A DNA stretch of 64,000 nucleotides from Byssochlamys sp. IMV 00236 (GCA_001931875.2 MSJH02000800.1:186001-250000); one strand, 5' to 3'. Shown: positions 1 to 14,241, counted from the first letter of the stretch. A program made the numbers and translations. Notes: generated from the letters alone by a model not told the origin.

Positions 1-108
1 ATTGCAGTTTACCTGTGGTATCTCTCTGTCCTAATCGTCAAAAGTCATACAAGTCATCACTAGTATACAGGAATTTTGAAATATTCAGTCAAACATAGGT
101 CGAACTGT

Positions 109-1026
109 CTAGAACCGTCTCTGCGTGCCTTCGCGCGCCTTCGTAGACTCGGCGAAGTTGCCAGTCTGGATCTCACGCTGTCCTTCACGGGTGACAGCCT
201 CGTTCTTGGCCACTCCCTCCTTGTCTCCAAATGCATCATCGATAGCCTTGCCGATGGATCCGCGAATGGATTCGCCAACACCCTGTGTCAAAGGTCAGTA
301 CCGTCCCATCCTCAAGTTCATGGCTGGCTGTTAGCTTACATGAATGCCGGCGAGAGCACCCTTGAGACCACCGGTCTTGCTTCCACTGGTTCCTGTACTA
401 CCGGTAGTGTCAGTAGTACCGGTTATGCCAGTCGTTTTACTCGTGGTTCCCGAATTGCCGTAACTGTTAGACGCCGTGGCAGAGTCCGTTCCTGCTTGGT
501 AACCGGTTCCCGTGGCCGGGTTGTATCCCGTGGATGCATTTCCGGCGTTGTTTGTGTTGCTACTTGTAGGGAGAGGGGCTGAAGGAGCTCCAGTAGATGA
601 TCCTCCAACGACAGGTGCTCTGTTTGCACCGGTACCCGTCTGGTTGGTGGTCTTCGTGGTTGTTTCGCCGGTCTTGCTGTTCACTCTAGGATCCAGCTTA
701 TTCTCAATGCTCGAGGGATGCGGTCCGTTGTTGGCGCTAGCCGGGTTCGAAACCTGCGTGGTAGCACCTTCATGTGCGTTGCCGGTGGTGGTCGTTCCAG
801 GAGCATATTGAGCGCGGTTGTTCAGGTCGCTGTCGACGCGGGGGTCCAGCTTGTTTGCGATGTTCGAGGAATGCGGTCCGGCGGTATTTGATGCTGGACC
901 ATGTTGGTAAGAACTCGTGCTCGCTGCATCACCGGTGGAGGTTGTGGTACCTGTTGAGCTATCGACTCGAGGATCGAGCTTGTTTCCCAAGCTGGTAGAG
1001 TGGGGTCCCTGCTGAGTAGATGTCAT
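109..1026 (-). CDS. Low-complexity protein with three NKLDPRV repeats
   Basis: Two exons, 1026-340 and 282-109, joined across a 57-nt intron (donor GTAAGC, acceptor ACACAG) and encoding 286 residues. The N-terminal part is rich in S, T, G and N and holds three 17-residue units at residues 7-23, 50-66 and 101-117, all of the form GPHxxxxxNKLDPRVxS. The middle is an almost pure G/S/T/N linker. The second exon encodes a charged, possibly amphipathic tail (GVGESIRGSIGKAIDDAFGD). There is no signal peptide or membrane segment. Repeated short motifs in a hydrophilic, probably disordered chain resemble fungal stress or LEA-like proteins, but I do not recognise a named family and the function is unknown. 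It is divergent from the MDR reductase gene. The start is the first ATG of the frame. Confidence 0.8.
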
Positions 1027-1144
1027 TGTGAGATGTTTATAAGCTGGGCCGTTCTTGATCGGGAGAAAATGGTATCAATCAATATAAAATCTTGAGCTGG
1101 TATGGAGTATTGATTTCATGTTTTGCCAGGCGAGCAGCTGCCAG

Positions 1145-1175
<31 letters not shown>

Positions 1176-1744
1176 ACCTACATCATCGCAGGCAGGTGAC
1201 GTCATGCTGAACGTAGTCCGGAAGTGTCAACAAACATCAACATCAACATCATTGTCACTGTCAGTATTTCCTCGGCTGAAAATACTTGGAAATAATGGCG
1301 CCGATCATCGGTCCAGAGCGTCTATCGTGTGTGCATGTCGATGAAACAATCCTACTCAATAACTCAATACGGAGTACTCGAAGTTATGCACATGTTATAC
1401 GACTTATGAACTTCATGCCACCATCGACTCATCGAGGCATCAACCGTCTTGCAAAGGGAGCTTAACTTCACTTGGGCAGTTGATCTCCGCGCGCTAGACT
1501 TACGGGCCGGTTTTATTGCCCCCAACAGGGCTGACCCCGCGAGCCGAGGCTCTGAGATCTCGGCGATGCCGAGAGTATGCACGCGAAAGGTCAGGGTCCA
1601 GAACCACAGACAGTCAATGTGGATGTCCGTTGCTCTCTCTTCACTGTGACGTTCGAGTCTTGAGCTTCATTAATATATTCTCCCGAGGTTGCTTCTACAT
1701 ATTACTGGACTGAACCTTTCGCAGTCTCTGTCGCAGTTGTCAAA
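1027..1744. promoter_or_regulatory. Divergent intergenic region with an AT microsatellite
   Basis: This 718-bp gap separates two divergently transcribed genes and should hold both promoters. It contains a perfect (TA)n run at about 1145-1171. Only short open frames are present and none looks coding. Confidence 0.5.
1145..1171. repeat. (TA)n dinucleotide microsatellite
   Basis: An uninterrupted alternating T-A run of about 27 nt lies in the divergent promoter between the NKLDPRV-repeat gene and the MDR reductase gene. Confidence 0.9.
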
Positions 1745-2885
1745 ATGACCAGGTCAAATAAACAGGTGATCTACGTGAACCCACCATCCCCGGCCATTGA
1801 TCCGTCCCTGGAGAAAGGGACGTTTGGTCTGAAGGTAACGCCTGTTCCAGATCAAGTGCCAGAGGATAAGGTGCTGGTGCGGGTTCATTATCTGTCCCTC
1901 GATCCGGCTATGCGCCAGTGGCTCACTGCGAAGCGGTCATACATAGCGCCTGTTGAGCGTGGCGCTGTGATGCGTGGCCATGGTATCGCCCAAGTCATCG
2001 CCGTTGGCAGCAGCCTCAGGAATCAGTACAAGGTGGGCGAATGGGTCACCGCCATGCCAGGATGGCAAGAATATGCCCTGCTGGGAGCAAAGGAGATACG
2101 GAAAGTGTCTATTCCAAAGGGAGGTCGGGTTACGGATGTCTTGTCGGTTCTCGGATTGACCGGTCTAACGGCATACTTTGGCATGTTGGATGTGGCAGGG
2201 GTCAAAGCTGGAGATACTGTTGTTGTCTCCGGTGCAGCTGGTGCGACAGGTTCCGTGGCCGGCCAAATGGCTAAGATCAAAGGAGCAAAGCGAGTGATAG
2301 GTCTTGCAGGTAGCAAGGACAAATGCGATCATCTGAAGAATGAGTTGGGCTTCGATTTTGCCATCAACTATCGGGATGCCGACTGGAGACGGCAGCTCAA
2401 GGATGCGACACCGGAATATATCGATGTATTCTTTGACAATGTCGGCGGGGAGATCCTCGATGCCTGTCTGTCGCGTGCAGCTCAGAATGCCCGCTTTGCC
2501 ATCTGCGGTGCTATTAGCCAGTACAACGCGGCGAAACCTCAGGGACCCTCCAGCTACATGAACATCATTGTAAGACTCCTGATTATATTGTCTCCATAAT
2601 GGACGAGTGAGGCTAACGTACATACTATAACAGTCCATGCGAATAACAATGAAGGGCTTCATCACGTTCGACTACGCCAAGCAGTACCCCACTGCGTTGA
2701 AAGACCTGGCAACATGGTTGAGCGAGGGCAAAATCAAACGCAAGGAGCATATCGTCAAGGGCGGCGTAGAAGCCGCTCCCCAGGCGCTCGTCGACCTGTT
2801 TGCAGGTCGCAACACCGGCAAGATGATGGTTGAGGTGGTTCCGATGAGCGAGGCCGTCACTGAAGCACCCAGGTCAAACTTGTAG
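1745..2885 (+). CDS. Zinc-independent MDR reductase (prostaglandin/LTB4 reductase type)
   Basis: Exons 1745-2569 and 2634-2885, split by a 64-nt intron (GTAAGA to ATAACAG), encode 358 residues. It is a medium-chain dehydrogenase/reductase of the NADPH-dependent branch that reduces activated C=C bonds in ketones and aldehydes. Visible family marks are SLDPAMRQW near residues 51-59, GHG at 78-80, the LTGLTAYFGM segment at 138-147 and the nucleotide-binding AAGATGS at 164-170. The GHE zinc-ligand pattern of alcohol dehydrogenases is absent, which fits the zinc-free subfamily. Length is normal (about 340-360). The native substrate cannot be inferred. It is probably cytosolic, since no targeting signal is visible. 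Confidence 0.9.
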
Positions 2886-4086
2886 TCTTCTCCTTTGTAT
2901 ACACGGCATTGTACTGTACGAGTACTTCAGTAGCTCCATAGTGTCGCAGCTCTCACAGGCGGAAGTATATCCCGATAATGTGGAGCAGCTGTCGCCCTCT
3001 ACAGTAGCGTACGTATGTAGATACATACATACATCTAGAAGTTTAAAGATCAGAGGCCCAGACTCTTCCATTGATCCCAAGGAACTGCTCATTTTCCCAC
3101 GGGGAATGACCCCACGTGGTAATTTGGGACCCTGCCACGGTTCCAGTTATGGTTCGTAGGATATTCTGAATTGGCCTATATCATCATAGTGGTTGGCGGT
3201 GCTCAGTTAAGTGGCAGCGACAAAAAGGAGAAAAAAAGAAGGAACAAAAAAACGGAAAAACCCTGATCATGCATCAGAATGTATTGACACAAAGCTGTCC
3301 CATTCATGTCTTGGTAGAACAGCAAAAAAAAAAAACAAGCTGTTGTGGCGCTGTTGTTCGCATGTAAGTAACGTCATGCTGATGGCGACTCCGCAACCAC
3401 CAACAATTTGCATACTCGATTCGACAACAGAGAACAACTCCATCCCAAGAACAGCAGCAGCCTATCATTACGCCAACATCCACTGGCTAACTGGCTCAAA
3501 ACTTATTCTAATTGACGTAGAGATATTATTTCCCTGCTGATCCAAGACTCAAAATAACCCGGCTATGGCAACGATCATCCAGAACTGATGCCAGGAGCCG
3601 TGGAAAACAAGGGTCTTCATACAACATCCACCTTGTCGCGATCCAGCTGCCATTGGTCTATTATTTCACAGCTACGAAAGTACATATTGGTATGGTATAG
3701 TATCTTAACGGTCTAGAGTTGTCTATGGTATTCTCATGCTCTGTTCCTTTGCTTGAGGGGTTTCCAAGTGGTGGGTTCTTCTCTTGGTTTGATTACTCAA
3801 CTCGACTGTTCACGTCAAAGCCATCTATCTCTCTTTTCTATCCTCTTTTCTTGGCTTCAATATGTTACCGTCAGCAAGTAGACGTCATTGTCTTACCTCC
3901 TTGGCAACAAAGCCAGGAGTCAGTGCAGGGAGCTGCAGAGCACTTAAAACCAGCCAGGTCCGGCCCCTGCTGCAGCAGCCTTTCACTATTCATCAGTCAT
4001 TGTCATTTTCATTGTCTTCGTCTTCCTCCTCCACTCTTTGTCAGTACAGTACGAGTCCGAAATTGCAGATATCATCGGAATTGAAA
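2886..4086. other. Intergenic region
   Basis: About 1.2 kb between two plus-strand genes. It should hold the 3' end of the MDR gene and the promoter and leader of the SDR gene. CT-rich tracts near 3820-4030 are typical of fungal leaders. No convincing coding frame was seen. Confidence 0.5.
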
Positions 4087-5057
4087 ATGGCAGCGCAACA
4101 GAATAACGAGATGTTCAAACTCTCGGAGCTGTTTAATGTCAAGGACAAAGGTATGGCGTTCTCTCTTCCCCTTCAACTCTCTCAATGTATGCGTTAGACC
4201 ATTCATCGCTAATATGTAACTTTCTTACAGTTGCCTTGATTACGGGTGGAGGCTCTGGTATCGGCCTGATGGCCACACAAGCCCTCGCCGTCAACGGAGC
4301 CAAGGTATACATCGTCGGCCGGACATCAGAGAAGCTCGACAGGGTCGCCGAACTCTACGGGAAGAATATCCCCGGCCAGATCATCCCCATCAACGCCGAC
4401 ATTTCGAAGAAAGAAGAAGTGCAGAAGCTCGTCAAGGAGATTGAATCTCGTGAAAAGCACGTCTCGATCCTAATCAACAACGCCGGTATCTCCAGCACAA
4501 CGACTGCGACCGAGCCCGAGGACCCGCACGAGCTCCGCAAGAACCTGTTTGACCAAGAAGCCGCCAACGTCGAGGACTGGGAGAATGTGTGGCGCACGAA
4601 CGTCTATCAGCTCTATCTCATGACGACGGCCTTCCTGCCGCTCTTGCAGAAGGGCACTGAGGCCGAATACGGCTTCTCCAGTACAGTCATCAATATCTCT
4701 TCGATCTCTGGCATTGTCAAGACCTCTCAGCACCACTTCGCCTATAACGCCTCCAAGGCGGCAGCGATCCATCTGAACAGAATGCTTGCGCACGAGGTAG
4801 CGTCGTCGAATCTGAAGATCCGAATCAATAACATTGCTCCTGGTGTCTTCCCTAGTGAGATGACTGCCGGTGAGAGCGATGAGAAACAGAAGAGCGCCAT
4901 CCCGCGTGAGAAGTACGAGTCGAAGGTCCCTGCTGCTCGGCCCGGTCATGAGCGTGATATGGCCAATGCTGTCCTCTTCGCTGCTACGAATCAGTATGTG
5001 AACGGACAGACGATTGTTGTTGATGGCGGGTATGTCTTGGCTGCTGGGACGGTCTAA
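4087..5057 (+). CDS. Classical short-chain dehydrogenase/reductase
   Basis: Exon 1 (4087-4150) and exon 2 (4231-5057) join across an 80-nt intron (GTATGG to TTACAG) to give 296 residues. The Rossmann cofactor motif TGGGSGIG is at residues 26-33, NNAG at 104-107, the catalytic serine in the INISSISG stretch near 176-182, and the YxxxK pair at Y193 and K197 (YNASK). A C-terminal NGQTIVVDGGY is typical of the fungal SDR group that includes RhaD/YgfF-like oxidoreductases. All catalytic residues are present, so it should be active with NAD(P)H. The substrate is not predictable. It stands alone, downstream of the MDR gene in the same orientation but 1.2 kb away. Confidence 0.92.
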
Positions 5058-5611
5058 CCTGATCTATAAGCCGGGAAAAAAGGATGTTAATATAATAGCT
5101 GGATGCACGGCAAATAAAAACGCTGTATTATAGTGCAAAGAAGCATAGTAACGATCATGTATGATTATGATACCGTTATGGACGATCTAATTTGGAGTTT
5201 GATGAACATAGACAGTAAATGAAGATCATACTCCCTTCATCCATCGCTTGACGATACTGAAAGTATATACGATCAAATACATTCGACCCGCAGCAAGACT
5301 TGAGCTTTAAAACAGGTCGCAAATCTATCGTAGTTCAAAGGTAAAATAATGTCCTCTATACATCTCAGGTATGTCCTTCTTCACAGCTTTTGTCTTTTTT
5401 GTAATCGTCCCAAATGCGACATGACACCATTGATGCTTCCAAGTTGAACATAGAACCAAGAGAAAGGAAAAGAGCCGAAACGTGATCCCTCCAAGACCAA
5501 AGACATAACCAAAAGCAGGGGCAATTTCTTTTTTTTCTGTTCCGTGACGTCGATGCTGAGTTACGAGAAGAATGTAGAAGGATATAGTAGACAAGGTTAT
5601 TGCATAAACGT
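5058..5611. other. Convergent 3' intergenic region
   Basis: About 550 bp between the ends of the plus-strand SDR gene and the minus-strand HIS1 gene; it should carry both 3' UTRs. An AAATAA-like AT-rich stretch lies near 5110-5130. No coding sequence was recognised. Confidence 0.5.
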
Positions 5612-6819
5612 CTAAGCGGTTCTCGAGTTGGCGATGTTCATAACGAGAATATCCGTGGCGCCAACCTCGGTCAGCTGGTCCATAACCGTCGCGATGGATT
5701 TCTTCTCGACCATGGAACTGACGGCCACCCAGCCATCGTCCTCCAAGGCGGTCACAGTCGGCGCTCTCTTGCCGGGAGTGATCCTAGACGCGGTAGCCAG
5801 CTCCGTGCGAGGGATGTTGTACTGGCAGAGAACGTATCGCTGAGCGGCTGTAAAGGATATGTTAGCACCCTGTGAACAGTTTTTTTCTGGGTGATTAGTA
5901 TAAAAAGAACATACTAATAACACCACGTATTCTCGACGCGATCAGCTCGACAAGTTCGTTCTTGGTGCCTCTCGACTTCACCAGCACTGCGGTGCTCTCC
6001 ATCACGGTGTCGATCGCCTTCAATCCAGCGGCCTTCATGGTCTCACCAGACTCTGCGCAATATGTCAGTATGAAGACACAGCAAAGGTCTTATATCTCCG
6101 GCTCATGCCCATGTTACTCACCAACCAGGTCGACGATACCATCGGCCACGCCTAGCGCACATGCGGCCTCAACGCTACCACCGACGTACTTGATCTTGGT
6201 CGTAAGCTCGCTCTTTTCACTTTTGCCTTCCAGCTTAGCAAAGAAAGCCTCCGTGAGTCCCGTGAAGCTGGTCACGACATTACGTCCGATGAGCTGCTTG
6301 GGGTCGGTGATCGTTCCCTTCTCCGGCACTTGAACCTGCAGCTTGCAGCGGCCGAAGCCTAGATCCATAACTTCCTCGACACCAGACGTCTCGCCGGCTG
6401 GCAGAGCAGCATCATGTTCTCCAACCTGATCCTGACCGGTGATACCCAGGTCCACTCGTCCCTCTCCAACGAAGGTAGGAATGTCCGCGGCAGGAAGGAA
6501 GATAAGCGCGATGGGCAGGTTTTTGACGAGGGCAATGTCGAGACGGGTCTCGCGACGGAACTGGATATCACATCCTGCGAGCAGATCCAGAGTAGCCTGC
6601 TGAAGTCGACCCTCTAGACTCAATCATCTGTTAGCCTTTTGCGCTTCTAGGTCCGGGGCAATGGCCTGCGAATCTTGGAATTTCGAGAGGGCGTCAGTGG
6701 GCACTTGCTCTTTGGGACTGCGAAAAGAAGTCTTCCTTCTAGGCTGCTAGATGTTAGCAGTCTATACCTCAATCGCATAATCAAGCGCAATTGTCGACTG
6801 ACTGGTTGACCAAATCCAT
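5612..6819 (-). CDS. HIS1: ATP phosphoribosyltransferase
   Basis: First enzyme of histidine biosynthesis, condensing ATP with PRPP. My model has five exons (6819-6803, 6743-6705, 6618-6122, 6052-5915, 5847-5612) and 308 residues. The 17-nt first exon plus exon 2 gives MDLVNHLEGRLLFAVPKS, matching the fungal N-terminus. Exon 3 carries the core (ALVKNLPIALIFLPAADIPTFVGEGRVDLGITGQD in overlapping view, and VDLV at its end). The last exon carries TPGKRAPTV and DDGWVAVSSMVEKK, the regulatory C-terminal domain of the long HisG form. The acceptor of intron 2 is uncertain: the phase-keeping site after ATTGAG inserts an unusual NLEG before RLQQATLDLL. Fungal HIS1 is usually under cross-pathway amino-acid control. 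Confidence 0.93.
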
Positions 6820-7520
6820 CTTGACTCTGTGAGCGCAACGGCGCGGTGGGATACTATCTAGTCGCGAAAGAAAAGGGGTGCAACGGAGCAATTGCAGACG
6901 ATCAGTAGCCGTCAATATCTCCCAGGAGAACGAACGGAGAGATAATCTCAAGTATTCGCAGGAGAGTGGGGAGTATCTCAACCAGCGGTTTCGGAGGGGT
7001 ATGAGTCGAAGGCGGAGCTGGGCGACAAAATTTGGAGGGGCCTTAGAACTCCCGCAGCAACAGGAACGCCGCAGCGGCCACACGTGGGCTTCGCGGACTA
7101 CGGAACGGTCAATACTAGGATAGAGTACGCGGATATCAACAGCGGCTAGTTGGAATTGGTTCAATGTATGTCTCTTCCTTGCATTTTTGATACTGACATC
7201 CATCTTCATCTCGTCCGTGATGTTCTTTCCCACCACCAGGGAGCCCTGAGCCCTCGCGTAAGTAAATGCTCACCGCCCACGTGCCCTCGTGTCCGCTGTC
7301 CGATTAGATAACTTGGTTAACATCGCCAGCACAATCATTCGTCTCTTTCGTCAATTATCTATATTCAGACACGAGCTGAACCAGAGGATATCATGAAGAT
7401 CAATCGAACCATCTATTCTGTTCGATACCACATGACATTCATCCAGAAACCTGCTAGAGAATTATAACCCCCTCAAGCATTGCCGCATGCAGTACAAGTA
7501 TCCCCAAAATCTGACGTACC
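6820..7520. promoter_or_regulatory. HIS1 upstream region
   Basis: About 700 bp lie between the HIS1 start and the next small gene on the same strand. Gcn4/CpcA-like half-matches to TGASTCA (6 of 7) are TGAGTCG at 7002-7008 and the motif at 6822-6827, which is too close to the ATG to be a likely promoter element. The frame of the HIS1 start codon stays open upstream to about 7236. Confidence 0.35.
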
Positions 7521-7730
7521 TTAGACGAAATCGCCATAACTGCCTGTACCATAAAGGCTGGATGCTAAGCCTTTTCGGATGATCGGATCTTCGCTTGGCG
7601 TAATACCAACTTCTCGGATCTGCAGCAACATCAGTTGATAAGAAATCAAACAAGGATGTCCGATAACAATACCCATTTTGTTACTTACGAGCCAATCTTG
7701 ATCCATCCTTGCCCAATCTGACATGCCCAT
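7521..7730 (-). CDS. Small spliced 46-residue protein
   Basis: Exon 1 (7730-7689) encodes MGMSDWARMDQDWL. A 69-nt intron follows with donor GTAAGT, branch-like CAACTGAT and acceptor CTGCAG. Exon 2 (7619-7521) encodes a 32-residue end that finishes in SSLYGTGSYGDFV. Splice signals and phase agree exactly, and the second exon has the look of conserved coding sequence (IREVGITPSEDP). The frame also reads through the intron without a stop, giving a 69-residue alternative, so splicing is inferred. A second donor-like GTACGT just after the stop codon hints at a 3'-UTR intron. No domain was recognised. It could be an independent micro-gene or part of a long HIS1 leader. Confidence 0.5.
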   Translation of the reverse strand: MGMSDWARMDQDWLVSNKMGIVIGHPCLISYQLMLLQIREVGITPSEDPIIRKGLASSLYGTGSYGDFV

Positions 7731-10421
<2,691 letters not shown>

Positions 10422-10730
10422 TTAGTAGAGTCTGATGCACTCTGCGCAAGAGAGACGATAGCAATTGGAAAAGGCATCATCTGTCGGACATAATCGAGTG
10501 ATAACAGATACATTATAGGATAGGCTCAGCGCAAATTCTGTAGTATAATAAGAACACGATAATATATATAATATATAACAGGACGGTTAAGTGACCAACT
10601 ACACACATAGTATTGTACTAAGGGGTATCCTGCTCTATTTTACTTTAACATTACCAACAGCCGAAATAAATATCGCCATTTGCACACGGTTGTTACTGGA
10701 AGACCAGTAACGAGGCAGCCGCTTCATCTA
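10422..10730. other. Convergent 3' intergenic region
   Basis: About 310 bp between the ends of the GMC oxidoreductase and MSH3 genes. The AT-rich run at 10561-10580 may serve 3'-end formation. No gene was seen. Confidence 0.5.
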
Positions 10731-13700
10731 TTACAATGCATCCGCTCCCATCATCAGCTTGTCAATCAGTACGTTCGTATCTTTGGGGCCATCGTCCACG
10801 ATATCATGCACCGTCTTTACGAGAGTTCCGAGTCTCTTGCGACGAATCGTCTCTTCCAATTCTGCACTCTTTTGCTTGGCCACCTCCAGGATGGAATGAG
10901 GCAGGTTCGCTAGACGTGCGACGTTCAATCCGTAACTACGATGCGCGACACCCTCGCCTACCTCGTAGAGAAATGTGATCTCTTCGTCGGTCCCGGACCC
11001 GGACTCGGTGAAGCGCATGTGCACATTACGTAGTTGATGGTCTGGGAAAGACTGTGCCATGCTGGAGAGATGCTGATAGTGCGTGATGAAGAGGGTAAGA
11101 CTGCGAGTTGAGCGGAGCATGTAGTCCAGGACGGCTTGTGCGATGGCCACTCCGTCGTGGGTGGAAGTTCCGCGGCCAAGTTCATCAAGGATGACTAGCG
11201 AACGGGGAGTAGCTTGTTTAAGTATGTCTGCTGTCTCTGACAGCTCGACCATAAAGGTCGATTCACCAGCCATCATATTATCAAATGCGCCCATACGTGT
11301 GAAAACGGCATCAAGCATGCCAAGAGTCGCAGATTCCGCCGGCACATAAGAACCTATCTGGGCCATGATTGCAATGAGAGCGACCTGTCGGACATAACTC
11401 GACTTTCCGCCCATATTAGGGCCTGTGACGAGAAGAGCGCGCGTCTCATCGGTGCTAAGGTTAGTATCATTTGGGACATAGCTGTCGAGAAGGAGCTGCT
11501 CGACCATTGGGTGACGACCTTTCTCGATAGAGATGCGCGTTTCTTCTGTGTATTGGGGCTTGACATAGCCCGGCTGGCTGGCAATGGCTGCCAGAGAAAG
11601 CAAGCAATCCAGCGTTGCCAGTGATTGAATGCAGTCTCGAAAAGACTGATAATTGGCCGATATTTCCGCGAGAAACGCCATGAACGCCTTATCACAAGCA
11701 GCAGCCAGTGCCTCTTTGTGCTGATCCCGCTGACGGATCATCTTGATAACGTCCGGCGTATGGAAGCGCGAAAGCTTCTTCGTGCCGCTGATTTTGGCCC
11801 AGGAGGCAGGGACACGTTTCATAAATGGGGAGCTATTATCGACCTCAATGAGATATTCAATGCCAGCAACAGTGACGTAGTCGACTTTCTTCTTTCCAAG
11901 GGTCTCAGCCGCTACCGAGAGGTGCTCTTGTAACTCATGCTCGACACTTGCGATACCGAGCTTCTGCTCAGTGATATCTTCTGTCTCGTGAGATTCTCTG
12001 AAGAAAGAGTATTTGTCATCGTTCTTTGCGGCGTGCATGTTGATTTTATCCAAGAAGCTGACCACGTCGTCTAGAATGGTCGGGAGATAAGCAATGGCCT
12101 CACTGATCGCAGTGCAGCTGAACCCAGAATCCGCTGGCGTCTTGACATCAGAGAACTCATTCGCGATCATCTGCATCGTTTGGAGGACAGTGAGAAGCTC
12201 GGGGCGGGTACACTGTTACTCATAAGTAAGAATGTTCGCTGCTAACGAAAAATAACAGAGCCATACCTTTCCGTAGTATATCCTGATAAGACTCTTTTCC
12301 AAGTCACTTTTCACCTTACCCAGTAGAGCTTTCAACCGTTCGACGTGAACGGTCCGCTCCGGACTTTTCAGCTCCTCAACGGCGCTAACTCGCTCTTCCA
12401 ACTTGGCTTTATCAAGCAAGGGCCGGCCAACCCATTTGCGAAGTAGTCTCTGTCCGAAGCGAGTACGCGTTCGATCCAGCGTCCAGAATAGACTGCCTTT
12501 GGTAGAATTGTCTGTTTGGTTCTGGTAGATCTCGAGACTCATCAACGTGTTGCCATTGAGAAGCATGTGGGACCTTGCAGAGAATGACTGGAAATACTTG
12601 GTCAGATCGAAGACATGCTCGAGGCCGTACTCAGACATGTGTTTGATCATCGCAGATAGACATATAGTGACATGTTCTGGAAGATTCAACACTTTCTGGA
12701 GGAGATTGCTGGCATGGGTATCATTGGCGGTGCCGGGGGCCTTCATCTTAGTTGCATAGAAGCTTGAAACGTGACTATGGGACTCTGCAGCTGCGGTTTT
12801 TGATCGTGCAACTCTCTCCACCCGGATCTTGTCCCCAAAGACGTTCGTTTTGCTTCCAGAAAGATGCCGCACAAGCTTCTCTGTAGCTTTTGAGAGCTCA
12901 CCAACAATGAGGAACTCACAAGGAGCGATGTGCAACAAACGCGTCTCGATTTCGCTTCTCATAAATCCGTCCTCGAAGTCGTCATATATGATATCTCCCG
13001 TAGCAGGTTGGACAGCGATAATGCCGACATGAACCTTCTCATCTGTACCCAGGGCTTTGGTATTCGTCTCCGTTATGCAGAGCAAGTATCCAGTAGCAGG
13101 AGATGCACCACCGGATGCAGCGGCAGTAGGTTCGCCCAATCCTTCTATATCATCGATATAAGTTCCCTTCGTATAAAGATTTGTGAGCTTGCGAACAAAT
13201 GGGGCGTTGCGGTTGTCGCCTGCGGCTTTCAGGGCAGCTGTTTCGATCTGCCTCACCACTCCAACCTTATGTCCAGCAGCGACCAAACGTTTTACATGGA
13301 CATGCAGTCGGTGCACGGGTATACTCGCTGAGGCAAAGCGGTCCAGGTGTGCCTCGGAAGGGTCTGATTCCCAAACAGTCAGTCCGTATCCATTGAAGAC
13401 GTTGCCAAACATCGGAACCAAGGCTCAGTGATCACGTACGTTCATCAAACCTCATCTTTCCCGGAATGCACACGATACTCAACTCCTTCGCAGCCACTCT
13501 GGCATCTTCACCAAAGAATCTGAATTTGTACCCGACCTCCACCACCAGGATTGTGTCCATATGTTTGCGCTTGATCTCAATGACCTGCTTCTCCATAGGC
13601 GTAAGCTTGCTACCACCCTTCTTCGAAGCTCCACCCCTTCCTTTCGTAGGCGGCGGTGCCGGCTCTTCATCCTCATCGCCTCCATCCTGAGCTTCAGCTG

Positions 13701-14241
13701 CAGCACTCTCTTCTTCCATAGCTGTTGGTCTCCCGATGCCTATAAGACAATCTGCGCCTCCGAGCCTCTTCACGAATTTCTGGTGTAGCTTGTCCTTCTC
13801 TCTGCGGACTTTATCAGTCTCACGCGAATCCTCATTTGATTGACCATCCACCCCCGTCTCCGAGACCTGAGAACTTCCAAACCGGAAACGCTCCGTCCGT
13901 CCAGCACTGCTAGAAGGGAAAGACTGGCTAGCCTTCTCCGGTTCTCCAGCCGACTCTTTCAGCGAGTCGTTCACTTTTGGTCTCTTCGGAGCAGGTGGTA
14001 CGATATCCTCATCGTCGTTTTCTTCCTCCGGCTCATATGTCCTAGCTTCATCCTTATCATTCTCTTTTCCTGCAGCGACCTTCTTTTTCTCTGGTTGAGC
14101 GCTCCGCTCCTCAGCACCGCTTTTGGAGGCTCCATTTTCCGTCACAGGTGTCTTCTTGGTGAAGAAGCTCGAAATGGATTGTTGTTTTCGCTTGAGGCTT
14201 GGTGAGGACGACAAGGACGATTGAGACGATAAGGGCGGCAT
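10731..14241 (-). CDS. MSH3: DNA mismatch repair protein Msh3
   Basis: Three exons, 14241-13440, 13363-12267 and 12212-10731, give 1126 residues, a normal length. Msh3 pairs with Msh2 (MutS-beta) to recognise insertion/deletion loops in nuclear DNA. The disordered N-terminus carries a PCNA-binding PIP box at residues 20-27 (QQSISSFF). The MutS I domain follows, with [20 protein letters not shown] and a KFRFFGED stretch. Exon 2 carries the connector and lever regions. Exon 3 carries the ATPase: Walker [10 protein letters not shown] near 896-904 and Walker [16 protein letters not shown] with the Asp-Glu pair near 976-977. All ATPase motifs are intact. Intron 1 splits a His codon in FDEHPSEAHL, a junction that restores the expected fungal sequence. 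Confidence 0.96.

Noticed and set aside
719..757. tRNA B-box-like GGTTCGAAACC on the plus strand
   Set aside because: It lies inside the coding sequence of the NKLDPRV-repeat gene and no A box or cloverleaf could be built around it.
1145..1171. (TA)n run as a replication origin or TATA box
   Set aside because: Simple dinucleotide repeats of this length are common; nothing else nearby supports an origin, and it is too far from either start to be a normal TATA box.
5325..5594. Minus-strand 89-codon frame with a hydrophobic stretch, just downstream of HIS1
   Set aside because: It begins at a TTG, not an ATG, lies in the expected 3' UTR zone of two convergent genes and shows no splice or domain support.
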